This document shows positions 1 through 13,309 of a stretch of DNA of 64,000 nt, piece after piece. The stretch comes from Rallus limicola (taxonomy: Eukaryota > Chordata > Aves > Gruiformes > Rallidae), in contig JAKCOZ010000309.1 of assembly GCA_022605955.1 (NCBI GenBank), forward strand, positions 186,001 through 250,000. Reading direction: 5' to 3'. Both the position numbers and the translations under genes were made by a program. The notes beneath the pieces were generated by a model that did not search any database, was not told the origin of the DNA, and saw only the letters and a list, made by a program, of their open reading frames with translations. Every line of letters starts with the position of its first letter. Position 1 is the first letter of the stretch.

Positions 1-3000
1 GCCTGGAAAGAGGGAACATGCCTGGAACCTCCTACGGTGCTTTTCTCGGCCCTAGCAGACTGCAGTTCAAAACATGCTAAACGTCCAGCAATAACTCCCA
101 AAGTAAAGAAGCTAGGACTGAAAGGCATAGCTTGTCTGAAACCTCCTAACAGGACACACAAGCAGACCCTGTCACTTTGGCTCTCAGCCTTTTCCTTTGC
201 CTGGAAAGAAGGAACATACCTGCTACCTCCTACGGTGCTTTTCTCGGCCCTAGCAGACTGCAGTTCAAAACATGCTAAACGTCCAGCAATAACTCCCAAA
301 GTAAAGAAGCTAGGCATGAAAGGCATAGCTTGTCTGAAACCTCCTAACAGGACACACAAGCAGACCCTGTCACTTTGGCTCTCAGCCTTTTCCTTTGCCT
401 GGAAAGAGGGAACATGCCTGGAACCTCCTACGGTGCTTTTCTCGGCCCTAGCAGACTGCAGTTCAAAACATGCTAAACGTCCAGCAATAACTCCCAAAGT
501 AAAGAAGCTAGGCATGAAAGGCATAGCTTGTCTGAAACCTCCTAACAGGACACACAAGCAGACCCTGTCACTTTGGCTCTCAGCCTTTTCCTTTGCCTGG
601 AAAGAGGGAACATGCCTGGAAGCTCCTACGGTGCTTTTCTCGGCCCTAGCAGACTGCAGTTCAAAACATGCTAAACGTCCAGCAATAACTCCCAAAGTAA
701 AGAAGCTAGGCATGAAAGGCATAGCTTGTCTGAAACCTCCTAACAGGACACACAAGCAGACCCTGTCACTTTGGCTCTCAGCCTTTTCCTTTGCCTGGAA
801 AGAGGGAACATGCCTGGAACCTCCTACGGTGCTTTTCTCGGCCCTAGCAGACTGCAGTTCAAAACATGCTAAACGTCCAGCAATAACTCCCAAAGTAAAG
901 AAGCTAGGACTGAAAGGCATAGCTTGTCTGAAACCTCCTAACAGGACACACAAGCAGACCCTGTCACTTTGGCTCTCAGCCTTTTCCTTTGCCTGGAAAG
1001 AGGGAACATGCCTGGAACCTCCTACGGTGCTTTTCTCGGCCCTAGCAGACTGCAGTTCAAAACATGCTAAACGTCCAGCAATAACTCCCAAAGTAAAGAA
1101 GCTAGGCATGAAAGGCATAGCTTGTCTGAAACCTCCTAACAGGACACACAAGCAGACCCTGTCACTTTGGCTCTCAGCCTTTTCCTTTGCCTGGAAAGAA
1201 GGAACATACCTGCTACCTCCTACAGTGCTTTTCTCGGCCCTAGCAGACTGCAGTTCAAAACACGCTAAACGTCCAGCAATAACTCCCAAAGTAAAGAAGC
1301 TAGGCATGAAAGGCATAGCTTGTCTGAAACCTCCTAACAGGACACACAAGCAGACCCTGTCACTTTGGCTCTCAGCCTTTTCCTTTGCCTGGAAAGAAGG
1401 AACATACCTGCTACCTCCTACAGTGCTTTTCTCGGCCCTAGCAGACTGCAGTTCAAAACATGCTAAACGTCCAGCAATAACTCCCAAAGTAAAGAAGCTA
1501 GGCATGAAAGGCATAGCTTGTCTGAAACCTCCTAACAGGACACACAAGCAGACCCTGTCACTTTGGCTCTCAGCCTTTTCCTTTGCCTGGAAAGAGGGAA
1601 CATGCCTGGAACCTCCTACGGTGCTTTTCTCGGCCCTAGCAGACTGCAGTTCAAAACATGCTAAACGTCCAGCAATAACTCCCAAAGTAAAGAAGCTAGG
1701 CATGAAAGGCATAGCTTGTCTGAAACCTCCTAACAGGACACACAAGCAGACCCTGTCACTTTGGCTCTCAGCCTTTTCCTTTGCCTGGAAAGAGGGAACA
1801 TGCCTGGAACCTCCTACGGTGCTTTTCTCGGCCCTAGCAGACTGCAGTTCAAAACATGCTAAACGTCCAGCAATAACTCCCAAAGTAAAGAAGCTAGGAC
1901 TGAAAGGCATAGCTTGTCTGAAACCTCCTAACAGGACACACAAGCAGACCCTGTCACTTTGGCTCTCAGCCTTTTCCTTTGCCTGGAAAGAGGGAACATG
2001 CCTGGAACCTCCTACGGTGCTTTTCTCGGCCCTAGCAGACTGCAGTTCAAAACATGCTAAACGTCCAGCAATAACTCCCAAAGTAAAGAAGCTAGGATTG
2101 AAAGGCATAGCTTGTCTGAAACCTCCTAACAGGACACACAAGCAGACCCTGTCACTTTGGCTCTCAGCCTTTTCCTTTGCCTGGAAAGAGGGAACATGCC
2201 TGGAAGCTCCTACGGTGCTTTTCTCGGCCCTAGCATACTGCAGTTCAAAACATGCTAAACGTCCAGCAATAACTCCCAAAGTAAAGAAGCTAGGACTGAA
2301 AGGCATAGCTTGTCTGAAACCTCCTAACAGGACACACAAGCAGACCCTGTCACTTTGGCTCTCAGCCTTTTCCTTTGCCTGGAAAGAAGGAACATACCTG
2401 CTACCTCCTACAGTGCTTTTCTCGGCCCTAGCAGACTGCAGTTCAAAACATGCTAAACGTCCAGCAATAACTCCCAAAGTAAAGAAGCTAGGACTGAAAG
2501 GCATAGCTTGTCTGAAACCTCCTAACAGGACACACAAGCAGACCCTGTCACTTTGGCTCTCAGCCTTTTCCTTTGCCTGGAAAGAGGGAACATGCCTGGA
2601 ACCTCCTACGGTGCTTTTCTCGGCCCTAGCAGACTGCAGTTCAAAACATGCTAAACGTCCAGCAATAACTCCCAAAGTAAAGAAGCTAGGACTGAAAGGC
2701 ATAGCTTGTCTGAAACCTCCTAACAGGACACACAAGCAGACCCTGTCACTTTGGCTCTCAGCCTTTTCCTTTGCCTGGAAAGAGGGAACATGCCTGGAAC
2801 CTCCTACGGTGCTTTTCTCGGCCCTAGCAGACTGCAGTTCAAAACATGCTAAACGTCCAGCAATAACTCCCAAAGTAAAGAAGCTAGGATTGAAAGGCAT
2901 AGCTTGTCTGAAACCTCCTAACAGGACACACAAGCAGACCCTGTCACTTTGGCTCTCAGCCTTTTCCTTTGCCTGGAAAGAGGGAACATGCCTGGAACCT

Positions 3001-3993
3001 CCTACGGTGCTTTTCTCGGCCCTAGCAGACTGCAGTTCAAAACATGCTAAACGTCCAGCAATAACTCCCAAAGTAAAGAAGCTAGGACTGAAAGGCATAG
3101 CTTGTCTGAAACCTCCTAACAGGACACACAAGCAGACCCTGTCACTTTGGCTCTCAGCCTTTTCCTTTGCCTGGAAAGAAGGAACATACCTGCTACCTCC
3201 TACAGTGCTTTTCTCGGCCCTAGCAGACTGCAGTTCAAAACATGCTAAACGTCCAGCAATAACTCCCAAAGTAAAGAAGCTAGGACTGAAAGGCATAGCT
3301 TGTCTGAAACCTCCTAACAGGACACACAAGCAGACCCTGTCACTTTGGCTCTCAGCCTTTTCCTTTGCCTGGAAAGAGGGAACATGCCTGGAACCTCCTA
3401 CGGTGCTTTTCTCGGCCCTAGCAGACTGCAGTTCAAAACATGCTAAACGTCCAGCAATAACTCCCAAAGTAAAGAAGCTAGGCATGAAAGGCATAGCTTG
3501 TCTGAAACCTCCTAACAGGACACACAAGCAGACCCTGTCACTTTGGCTCTCAGCCTTTTCCTTTGCCTGGAAAGAAGGAACATACCTGCTACCTCCTACG
3601 GTGCTTTTCTCGGCCCTAGCAGACTGCAGTTCAAAACATGCTAAACGTCCAGCAATAACTCCCAAAGTAAAGAAGCTAGGCATGAAAGGCATAGCTTGTC
3701 TGAAACCTCCTAACAGGACACACAAGCAGACCCTGTCACTTTGGCTCTCAGCCTTTTCCTTTGCCTGGAAAGAAGGAACATACCTGCTACCTCCTACAGT
3801 GCTTTTCTCGGCCCTAGCAGACTGCAGTTCAAAACATGCTAAACGTCCAGCAATAACTCCCAAAGTAAAGAAGCTAGGACTGAAAGGCATAGCTTGTCTG
3901 AAACCTCCTAACAGGACACACAAGCAGACCCTGTCACTTTGGCTCTCAGCCTTTTCCTTTGCCTGGAAAGAGGGAACATGCCTGGAACCTCCT

Positions 3994-6732
3994 AGGGTGC
4001 TTTTCTCGGCCCTAGCAGACTGCAGTTCAAAACATGCTAAACGTCCAGCAATAACTCCCAAAGTAAAGAAGCTAGGACTGAAAGGCATAGCTTTTCTGAA
4101 ACCTCCTAACAGGACACACAAGCAGACCCTGTCACTTTGGCTCTCAGCCTTTTCCTTTGCCTGGAAAGAAGGAACATACCTGCTACCTCCTACAGTGCTT
4201 TTCTCGGCCCTAGCAGACTGCAGTTCAAAACATGCTAAACGTCCAGCAATAACTCCCAAAGTAAAGAAGCTAGGACTGAAAGGCATAGCTTGTCTGAAAC
4301 CTCCTAACAGGACACACAAGCAGACCCTGTCACTTTGGCTCTCAGCCTTTTCCTTTGCCTGGAAAGAAGGAACATACCTGCTACCTCCTACAGTGCTTTT
4401 CTCGGCCCTAGCAGACTGCAGTTCAAAACATGCTAAACGTCCAGCAATAACTCCCAAAGTAAAGAAGCTAGGCATGAAAGGCATAGCTTGTCTGAAACCT
4501 CCTAACAGGACACACAAGCAGACCCTGTCACTTTGGCTCTCAGCCTTTTCCTTTGCCTGGAAAGAGGGAACATGCCTGGAACCTCCTACGGTGCTTTTCT
4601 CGGCCCTAGCAGACTGCAGTTCAAAACTTGCTAAACGTCCAGCAATAACTCCCAAAGTAAAGAAGCTAGGACTGAAAGGCATAGCTTGTCTGAAACCTCC
4701 TAACAGGACACACAAGCAGACCCTGTCACTTTGGCTCTCAGCCTTTTCCTTTGTCTGGAAAGAAGGAACATACCTGCTACCTCCTACGGTGCTTTTCTCG
4801 GCCCTAGCAGACTGCAGTTCAAAACATGCTAAACGTCCAGCAATAACTCCCAAAGTAAAGAAGCTAGGACTGAAAGGCATAGCTTGTCTGAAACCTCCTA
4901 ACAGGACACACAAGCAGACCCTGTCACTTTGGCTCTCAGCCTTTTCCTTTGCCTGGAAAGAGGGAACATGCCTGGAACCTCCTACGGTGCTTTTCTCGGC
5001 CCTAGCAGACTGCAGTTCAAAACATGCTAAACGTCCAGCAATAACTCCCAAAGTAAAGAAGCTAGGCATGAAAGGCATAGCTTGTCTGAAACCTCCTAAC
5101 AGGACACACAAGCAGACCCTGTCACTTTGGCTCTCAGCCTTTTCCTTTGCCTGGAAAGAGGGAACATGCCTGGAACCTCCTACGGTGCTTTTCTCGGCCC
5201 TAGCAGACTGCAGTTCAAAACATGCTAAACGTCCAGCAATAACTCCCAAAGTAAAGAAGCTAGGCATGAAAGGCATAGCTTGTCTGAAACCTCCTAACAG
5301 GACACACAAGCAGACCCTGTCACTTTGGCTCTCAGCCTTTTCCTTTGCCTGGAAAGAGGGAACATGCCTGGAACCTCCTAGGGTGCTTTTCTCGGCCCTA
5401 GCAGACTGCAGTTCAAAACATGCTAAACGTCCAGCAATAACTCCCAAAGTAAAGAAGCTAGGACTGAAAGGCATAGCTTGTCTGAAACCTCCTAACAGGA
5501 CACACAAGCAGACCCTGTCACTTTGGCTCTCAGCCTTTTCCTTTGCCTGGAAAGAAGGAACATACCTGCTACCTCCTACAGTGCTTTTCTCGGCCCTAGC
5601 AGACTGCAGTTCAAAACATGCTAAACGTCCAGCAATAACTCCCAAAGTAAAGAAGCTAGGACTGAAAGGCATAGCTTGTCTGAAACCTCCTAACAGGACA
5701 CACAAGCAGACCCTGTCACTTTGGCTCTCAGCCTTTTCCTTTGCCTGGAAAGAAGGAACATACCTGCTACCTCCTACAGTGCTTTTCTCGGCCCTAGCAG
5801 ACTGCAGTTCAAAACATGCTAAACGTCCAGCAATAACTCCCAAAGTAAAGAAGCTAGGCATGAAAGGCATAGCTTGTCTGAAACCTCCTAACAGGACACA
5901 CAAGCAGACCCTGTCACTTTGGCTCTCAGCCTTTTCCTTTGCCTGGAAAGAGGGAACATGCCTGGAACCTCCTACGGTGCTTTTCTCGGCCCTAGCAGAC
6001 TGCAGTTCAAAACTTGCTAAACGTCCAGCAATAACTCCCAAAGTAAAGAAGCTAGGACTGAAAGGCATAGCTTGTCTGAAACCTCCTAACAGGACACACA
6101 AGCAGACCCTGTCACTTTGGCTCTCAGCCTTTTCCTTTGTCTGGAAAGAAGGAACATACCTGCTACCTCCTACGGTGCTTTTCTCGGCCCTAGCAGACTG
6201 CAGTTCAAAACATGCTAAACGTCCAGCAATAACTCCCAAAGTAAAGAAGCTAGGACTGAAAGGCATAGCTTGTCTGAAACCTCCTAACAGGACACACAAG
6301 CAGACCCTGTCACTTTGGCTCTCAGCCTTTTCCTTTGCCTGGAAAGAGGGAACATGCCTGGAACCTCCTACGGTGCTTTTCTCGGCCCTAGCAGACTGCA
6401 GTTCAAAACATGCTAAACGTCCAGCAATAACTCCCAAAGTAAAGAAGCTAGGCATGAAAGGCATAGCTTGTCTGAAACCTCCTAACAGGACACACAAGCA
6501 GACCCTGTCACTTTGGCTCTCAGCCTTTTCCTTTGCCTGGAAAGAGGGAACATGCCTGGAACCTCCTACGGTGCTTTTCTCGGCCCTAGCAGACTGCAGT
6601 TCAAAACATGCTAAACGTCCAGCAATAACTCCCAAAGTAAAGAAGCTAGGCATGAAAGGCATAGCTTGTCTGAAACCTCCTAACAGGACACACAAGCAGA
6701 CCCTGTCACTTTGGCTCTCAGCCTTTTCCTTT
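3994..6732. repeat. Higher-order repeat: two copies of a 7-monomer block
   Basis: Three rare variants recur at an offset of exactly 1,386 bp (7 x 198): agggtgc at 3994 and 5380, aacttgc at 4625 and 6011, and ttgtctgg at 4751 and 6137. The order of monomer flavours between them also matches. A variant near 4091 (cttttctg) occurs only in the first copy and so arose after the duplication. Similarity breaks near 6733, where copy two switches flavour. Confidence 0.85.
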
Positions 6733-9700
6733 GCCTGGAAAGAAGGAACATACCTGCTACCTCCTACAGTGCTTTTCTCGGCCCTAGCAGACTGCAGTTC
6801 AAAACACGCTAAACGTCCAGCAATAACTCCCAAAGTAAAGAAGCTAGGACTGAAAGGCATAGCTTGTCTGAAACCTCCTAACAGGACACACAAGCAGACC
6901 CTGTCACTTTGGCTCTCAGCCTTTTCCTTTGCCTGGAAAGAAGGAACATACCTGCTACCTCCTACAGTGCTTTTCTCGGCCCTAGCAGACTGCAGTTCAA
7001 AACATGCTAAACGTCCAGCAATAACTCCCAAAGTAAAGAAGCTAGGACTGAAAGGCATAGCTTGTCTGAAACCTTATAACAGGACACACAAGCAGACCCT
7101 GTCACTTTGGCTCTCAGCCTTTTCCTTTGCCTGGAAAGAGGGAACATGCCTGGAACCTCCTACGGTGCTTTTCTCGGCCCTAGCAGACTGCAGTTCAAAA
7201 CATGCTAAACGTCCAGCAATAACTCCCAAAGTAAAGAAGCTAGGACTGAAAGGCATAGCTTGTCTGAAACCTCCTAACAGGACACACAAGCAGACCCTGT
7301 CACTTTGGCTCTCAGCCTTTTCCTTTGCCTGGAAAGAGGGAACATGCCTGGAACATCCTACGGTGCTTTTCTCGGCCCTAGCAGACTGCAGTTCAAAACA
7401 TGCTAAACGTCCAGCAATAACTCCCAAAGTAAAGAAGCTAGGCATGAAAGGCATAGCTTGTCTGAAACCTCCTAACAGGACACACAAGCAGACCCTGTCA
7501 CTTTGGCTCTCAGCCTTTTCCTTTGCCTGGAAAGAAGGAACATACCTGCTACCTATAAAAGTGCTTTTCTCGGCCCTAGCAGACTGCAGTTCAAAACATG
7601 CTAAACGTCCAGCAATAACTCCCAAAGTAAAGAAGCTAGGACTGAAAGGCATAGCTTGTCTGAAACCTCCTAACAGGACACACAAGCAGACTCTGTCACT
7701 TTGGCTCTCAGCCTTTTCCTTTGCCTGGAAAGAGGGAACATGCCTGGAACCTCCTACGGTGCTTTTCTCGGCCCTAGCAGACTGCAGTTCAAAACATGCT
7801 AAACGTCCAGCAATAACTCCCAAAGTAAAGAAGCTAGGACTGAAAGGCATAGCTTGTCTGAAACCTCCTAACAGGACACACAAGCAGACCCTGTCACTTT
7901 GGCTCTCAGCCTTTTCCTTTGCCTGGAAAGAGGGAACATGCCTGGAAGCTCCTACGGTGCTTTTCTCGGCCCTAGCAGACTGCAGTTCAAAACATGCTAA
8001 ACGTCCAGCAATAACTCCCAAAGTAAAGAAGCTAGGACTGAAAGGCATAGATTGTGTGAAACCTCCTAACAGGACACACAAGCTGACCCTGTCACTTTGG
8101 CTCTCAGCCTTTTCCTTTGCCTGGAAAGAGGGAACATGCCTGGAACTTCCTCCGGTGCTTTTCTCAGCCCTAGCAGACTGCAGTTCAAAACATGCTAAAC
8201 GTCCAGCAATAACTCCCAAAGTAAAGAAGCTAGGACTGAAAGGCATAGCTTGTCTGAAACCTCCTAACAGGACACACAAGCAGACCCTGTCACTTTGGCT
8301 CTCAGCCTTTTCCTTTGCCTGGAAAGAGGGAACATGCCTGGAACCTCCTACGGTGCTTTTCTCGGCCCTAGCAGACTGCAGTTCAAAACATGCTAAACGT
8401 CCAGCAATAACTCCCAAAGTAAAGAAGCTAGGCATGAAAGGCATAGCTTGTCTGAAACCTCCTAACAGGACACACAAGCAGACCCTGTCACTTTGGCTCT
8501 CAGCCTTTTCCTTTGCCTGGAAAGAGGGAACATGCCTGGAACCTCCTACGGTGCTTTTCTCGGCCCTAGCAGACTGCAGTTCAAAACATGCTAAACGTCC
8601 AGCAATAACTCCCAAAGTAAAGAAGCTAGGCATGAAAGGCATAGCTTGTCTGAAACCTCCTAACAGGACACACAAGCAGACCCTGTCACTTTGGCTCTCA
8701 GCCTTTTCCTTTGCCTGGAAAGAAGGAACATACCTGCTACCTCCTACAGTGCTTTTCTCGGCCCTAGCAGACTGCAGTTCAAAACACGCTAAACGTCCAG
8801 CAATAACTCCCAAAGTAAAGAAGCTAGGACTGAAAGGCATAGCTTGTCTGAAACCTCCTAACAGGACACACAAGCAGACCCTGTCACTTTGGCTCTCAGC
8901 CTTTTCCTTTGCCTGGAAAGAAGGAACATACCTGCTACCTCCTACAGTGCTTTTCTCGGCCCTAGCAGACTGCAGTTCAAAACATGCTAAACGTCCAGCA
9001 ATAACTCCCAAAGTAAAGAAGCTAGGACTGAAAGGCATAGCTTGTCTGAAACCTTATAACAGGACACACAAGCAGACCCTGTCACTTTGGCTCTCAGCCT
9101 TTTCCTTTGCCTGGAAAGAGGGAACATGCCTGGAACCTCCTACGGTGCTTTTCTCGGCCCTAGCAGACTGCAGTTCAAAACATGCTAAACGTCCAGCAAT
9201 AACTCCCAAAGTAAAGAAGCTAGGACTGAAAGGCATAGCTTGTCTGAAACCTCCTAACAGGACACACAAGCAGACCCTGTCACTTTGGCTCTCAGCCTTT
9301 TCCTTTGCCTGGAAAGAGGGAACATGCCTGGAACATCCTACGGTGCTTTTCTCGGCCCTAGCAGACTGCAGTTCAAAACATGCTAAACGTCCAGCAATAA
9401 CTCCCAAAGTAAAGAAGCTAGGCATGAAAGGCATAGCTTGTCTGAAACCTCCTAACAGGACACACAAGCAGACCCTGTCACTTTGGCTCTCAGCCTTTTC
9501 CTTTGCCTGGAAAGAAGGAACATACCTGCTACCTATAAAAGTGCTTTTCTCGGCCCTAGCAGACTGCAGTTCAAAACATGCTAAACGTCCAGCAATAACT
9601 CCCAAAGTAAAGAAGCTAGGACTGAAAGGCATAGCTTGTCTGAAACCTCCTAACAGGACACACAAGCAGACTCTGTCACTTTGGCTCTCAGCCTTTTCCT

Positions 9701-10610
9701 TTGCCTGGAAAGAGGGAACATGCCTGGAACCTCCTACGGTGCTTTTCTCGGCCCTAGCAGACTGCAGTTCAAAACATGCTAAACGTCCAGCAATAACTCC
9801 CAAAGTAAAGAAGCTAGGACTGAAAGGCATAGCTTGTCTGAAACCTCCTAACAGGACACACAAGCAGACCCTGTCACTTTGGCTCTCAGCCTTTTCCTTT
9901 GCCTGGAAAGAGGGAACATGCCTGGAAGCTCCTACGGTGCTTTTCTCGGCCCTAGCAGACTGCAGTTCAAAACATGCTAAACGTCCAGCAATAACTCCCA
10001 AAGTAAAGAAGCTAGGACTGAAAGGCATAGATTGTGTGAAACCTCCTAACAGGACACACAAGCTGACCCTGTCACTTTGGCTCTCAGCCTTTTCCTTTGC
10101 CTGGAAAGAGGGAACATGCCTGGAACCTCCTCCGGTGCTTTTCTCAGCCCTAGCAGACTGCAGTTCAAAACATGCTAAACGTCCAGCAATAACTCCCAAA
10201 GTAAAGAAGCTAGGATTGAAAGGCATAGCTTGTCTGAAACCTCCTAACAGGACACACAAGCAGACCCTGTCACTTTGGCTCTCAGCCTTTTCCTTTGCCT
10301 GGAAAGAGGGAACATGCCTGGAACCTCCTACGGTGCTTTTCTCGGCCCTAGCAGACTGCAGTTCAAAACATGCTAAACGTCCAGCAATAACTCCCAAAGT
10401 AAAGAAGCTAGGCATGAAAGGCATAGCTTGTCTGAAACCTCCTAACAGGACACACAAGCAGACCCTGTCACTTTGGCTCTCAGCCTTTTCCTTTGCCTGG
10501 AAAGAGGGAACATGCCTGGAACCTCCTACGGTGCTTTTCTCGGCCCTAGCAGACTGCAGTTCAAAACATGCTAAACGTCCAGCAATAACTCCCAAAGTAA
10601 AGAAGCTAGG
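6190..10610. repeat. Higher-order repeat: tandem duplication of a 10-monomer block
   Basis: Roughly 6.2-8.6 kb matches 8.2-10.6 kb at an offset of 1,980 bp (10 x 198). Diagnostic variants shared at that offset are accttataac (7071 and 9051), ctataaaa (7553 and 9533), attgtgtg (8051 and 10031) and the ctccggtgcttttctcagcc junction (about 8151 and 10131). By eye I found only two differences among the tagged monomers: cttcctcc against cctcctcc near 8147/10127, and ggactg against ggattg near 8233/10213. Confidence 0.88.
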
Positions 10611-12219
10611 ACTGAAAGGCATAGCTTGTCTGAAACCTCCTAACAGGACACACAAGCAGACTCTGTCACTTTGGCTCTCAGCCTTTTCCTTTGCCTGGAA
10701 AGAGGGAACATGCCTGGAACCTCCTACGGTGCTTTTCTCGGCCCTAGCAGACTGCAGTTCAAAACATGCTAAACGTCCAGCAATAACTCCCAAAGTAAAG
10801 AAGCTAGGACTGAAAGGCATAGCTTGTCTGAAACCTCCTAACAGGACACACAAGCAGACCCTGTCACTTTGGCTCTCAGCCTTTTCCTTTGCCTGGAAAG
10901 AGGGAACATGCCTGGAACCTCCTACGGTGCTTTTCTCGGCCCTAGCAGACTGCAGTTCAAAACATGCTAAACGTCCAGCAATAACTCCCAAAGTAAAGAA
11001 GCTAGGATTGAAAGGCATAGCTTGTCTGAAACCTCCTAACAGGACACACAAGCAGACCCTGTCACTTTGGCTCTCAGCCTTTTCCTTTGCCTGGAAAGAG
11101 GGAACATACCTGCTACCTCCTACAGTGCTTTTCTCGGCCCTAGCAGACTGCAGTTCAAAACATGCTAAACGTCCAGCAATAACTCCCAAAGTAAAGAAGC
11201 TAGGCATGAAAGGCATAGCTTGTCTGAAACCTCCTAACAGGACACACAAGCAGACCCTGTCACTTTGGCTCTCAGCCTTTTCCTTTGCCTGGAAAGAGGG
11301 AACATGCCTGGAACCTCCTACGGTGCTTTTCTCGGCCCTAGCAGACTGCAGTTCAAAACATGCTAAACGTCCAGCAATAACTCCCAAAGTAAAGAAGCTA
11401 GGCATGAAAGGCATAGCTTGTCTGAAACCTCCTAACAGGACACACAAGCAGACCCTGTCACTTTGGCTCTCAGCCTTTTCCTTTGCCTGGAAAGAGGGAA
11501 CATGCCTGGAACCTCCTACGGTGCTTTTCTCGGCCCTAGCAGACTGCAGTTCAAAACATGCTAAACGTCCAGCAATAACTCCCAAAGTAAAGAAGCTAGG
11601 CATGAAAGGCATAGCTTGTCTGAAACCTCCTAACAGGACACACAAGCAGACCCTGTCACTTTGGCTCTCAGCCTTTTCCTTTGCCTGGAAAGAGGGAACA
11701 TGCCTGGAACCTCCTACGGTGCTTTTCTCGGCCCTAGCAGACTGCAGTTCAAAACATGCTAAACGTCCAGCAATAACTCCCAAAGTAAAGAAGCTAGGCA
11801 TGAAAGGCATAGCTTGTCTGAAACCTCCTAACAGGACACACAAGCAGACCCTGTCACTTTGGCTCTCAGCCTTTTCCTTTGCCTGGAAAGAGGGAACATG
11901 CCTGGAAGCTCCTACGGTGCTTTTCTCGGCCCTAGCAGACTGCAGTTCAAAACATGCTAAACGTCCAGCAATAACTCCCAAAGTAAAGAAGCTAGGACTG
12001 AAAGGCATAGCTTGTCTGAAACCTCCTAACAGGACACACAAGCAGACCCTGTCACTTTGGCTCTCAGCCTTTTCCTTTGCCTGGAAAGAAGGAACATACC
12101 TGCTACCACCTACAGTGCTTTTCTCGGCCCTAGCAGACTGCAGTTCAAAACATGCTAAACGTCCAGCAATAACTCCCAAAGTAAAGAAGCTAGGACTGAA
12201 AGGCATAGCTTGTCTGAAA

Positions 12220-12224
12220 CCTCC
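12220..12224. other. Target-site duplication, left copy (CCTCC)
   Basis: The five bases before the 3' LTR are identical to the five after the 5' LTR. They lie in the cctcctaac segment of a satellite monomer. Extending to six bases fails, so the duplication is exactly 5 bp. Confidence 0.93.
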
Positions 12225-12812
12225 TGTCGTGGTTTCACCCCGGCTTGGGCCGAGATCCACGCAGCTGCCTGCTCCTTAAAGTAAAAGAGCAGGAGAAAAG
12301 GGAAAAAGGGGAGGGGGGAAACAAGGGAAGGGAAAAGGAAGGGGCAAATAACTCCAAAACCAAGAAACTAAGAGGCCCGTGGGTTGGGATAAGGATAGTT
12401 TACTAAGATAACAGAAAAATAAAATATATACAATGCTAACAGGACTATAGAGCAAAAGAATATGAAAATATTGATACACAATGCAGTTTCTCACCGAACC
12501 ACACAACTCAGGCCGCACCACCCAGAGCCGTCCCGGAACCCGACCGTCCCCCAAGACCCTCGCGTCCCGGCCGCTCGCGTCCCGGAACCGCCCCTTCTTC
12601 CTCCCATCAGCCCCCCTTTATCCTGGGCAGGACGTAATTGGCATGGAATACTCTCTTTGGCCCATCTGGGTCACCTGTCCTGGCATTGACTGTCTGACTG
12701 CAACTAAAAACATCAGGGTGTTATCAGCACTGTTTTCATTTTAACTCCCAAACACAGCATTCCATCCGCTGCTACAAATGAAATTAACTCTATCCTGACT
12801 GAAACCAGGACA
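12225..12812 (-). repeat. 3' LTR of the provirus
   Basis: 588 bp, aligned to the 5' LTR at a constant offset of 6,381 bp with no indel and one mismatch (a at 12447). Its outer edge at 12225 abuts the satellite target copy CCTCC. It would supply the polyadenylation site for the proviral transcript; I could not identify a canonical AATAAA on the minus strand within it. Confidence 0.97.
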
Positions 12813-13309
12813 TTATCCACCCCTTATTCCATACCATTTACGTCATGACCAGATCCAACCATTTCTTTTGGGTACAACCAATGTTTCAGACACACATATC
12901 TGTATTATTCCCTTAGTCTATGGATCATTCTTCTGAGTTTTGTTGAGTAAATGATTTAGTCCATGACTTTCAGGTTTCATTCGTTGTAACAGTCTCTCAT
13001 GGTGTCAGTATGCACCATTGGATCGTTGCATACTGCATCTCGGGCTCTCGACCACTGCATCTGACATGGTCCATGGTCATGGTCTGTGAATCAAAAGTGT
13101 TCATTTTCAAAGGGGAAGAGGAAAAAGTTCTTGTGATGGTAGGTCTTGATCCCATCATCGTGGCAGTCTTCCTTCATTGACGTGTATGTTTCCGGCTGTA
13201 ACTCCATTGGTACAACACACAACAACAATTATATATACAGAAATTAAAGTAATAATGTATATATTGTAATGGGTTATTTAGCACTTATTATAATACAATT
13301 TCTACCTTA
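12813..13309 (-). other. 497-bp untranslated region between pol and 3' LTR, no env
   Basis: No reading frame of useful length and no envelope motif on the minus strand. The part near pol (about 13200-13310) is A/T-rich. Next to the LTR the minus strand reads GGAATAAGGGGTGGATAA (12813-12830), a weak candidate polypurine tract for plus-strand priming, interrupted by a few pyrimidines. Nothing else is recognised here. Confidence 0.7.

Larger units (their letters stand above)
1..12224. repeat. 198-bp satellite array, left block (about 61.7 monomers)
   Basis: Head-to-tail copies of a 198-bp monomer; the same 10-mer (gcctggaaag) begins at 1, 199, 397 and so on. No spacer and no unique sequence separates the copies. 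Two main flavours alternate irregularly: one with agggaacatgcctggaac and one with aaggaacatacctgctac. Smaller variants (ggcatg, ggactg or ggattg; tacggtg or tacagtg; catgct or cacgct) mark individual copies. The block ends where the retroviral 3' LTR begins, inside the cctcct motif of a monomer. I do not recognise the family by name. Centromeric, pericentromeric or sex-chromosome heterochromatin is the usual setting for arrays like this, but the window does not show which. The open frames through it are discussed under rejected items. Confidence 0.97.

Noticed and set aside
1..12224. CENP-B box in the satellite monomer
   Set aside because: No stretch of the monomer matches the conserved TTCG...A..CGGG core by eye.
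37..12279. Open frame of 4,080 codons on the plus strand, and similar ones at 19287-22076, 22001-38023, 38096-56776 and 58372-63465
   Set aside because: They are 66-codon translations of a 198-bp satellite, open because the period is a multiple of three. They have no conventional start, promoter or domain, run into the LTR, and show no conservation of the protein.
12276..12744. Small open frames inside the 3' LTR (and identical ones at 18843-19125 in the 5' LTR)
   Set aside because: They recur because the LTRs are duplicates, lie in U3/R/U5 regulatory sequence and match no protein I recognise.
12813..13309. Possible env remnant after pol
   Set aside because: Less than 500 bp, with no reading frame and no surface or transmembrane envelope motif visible.
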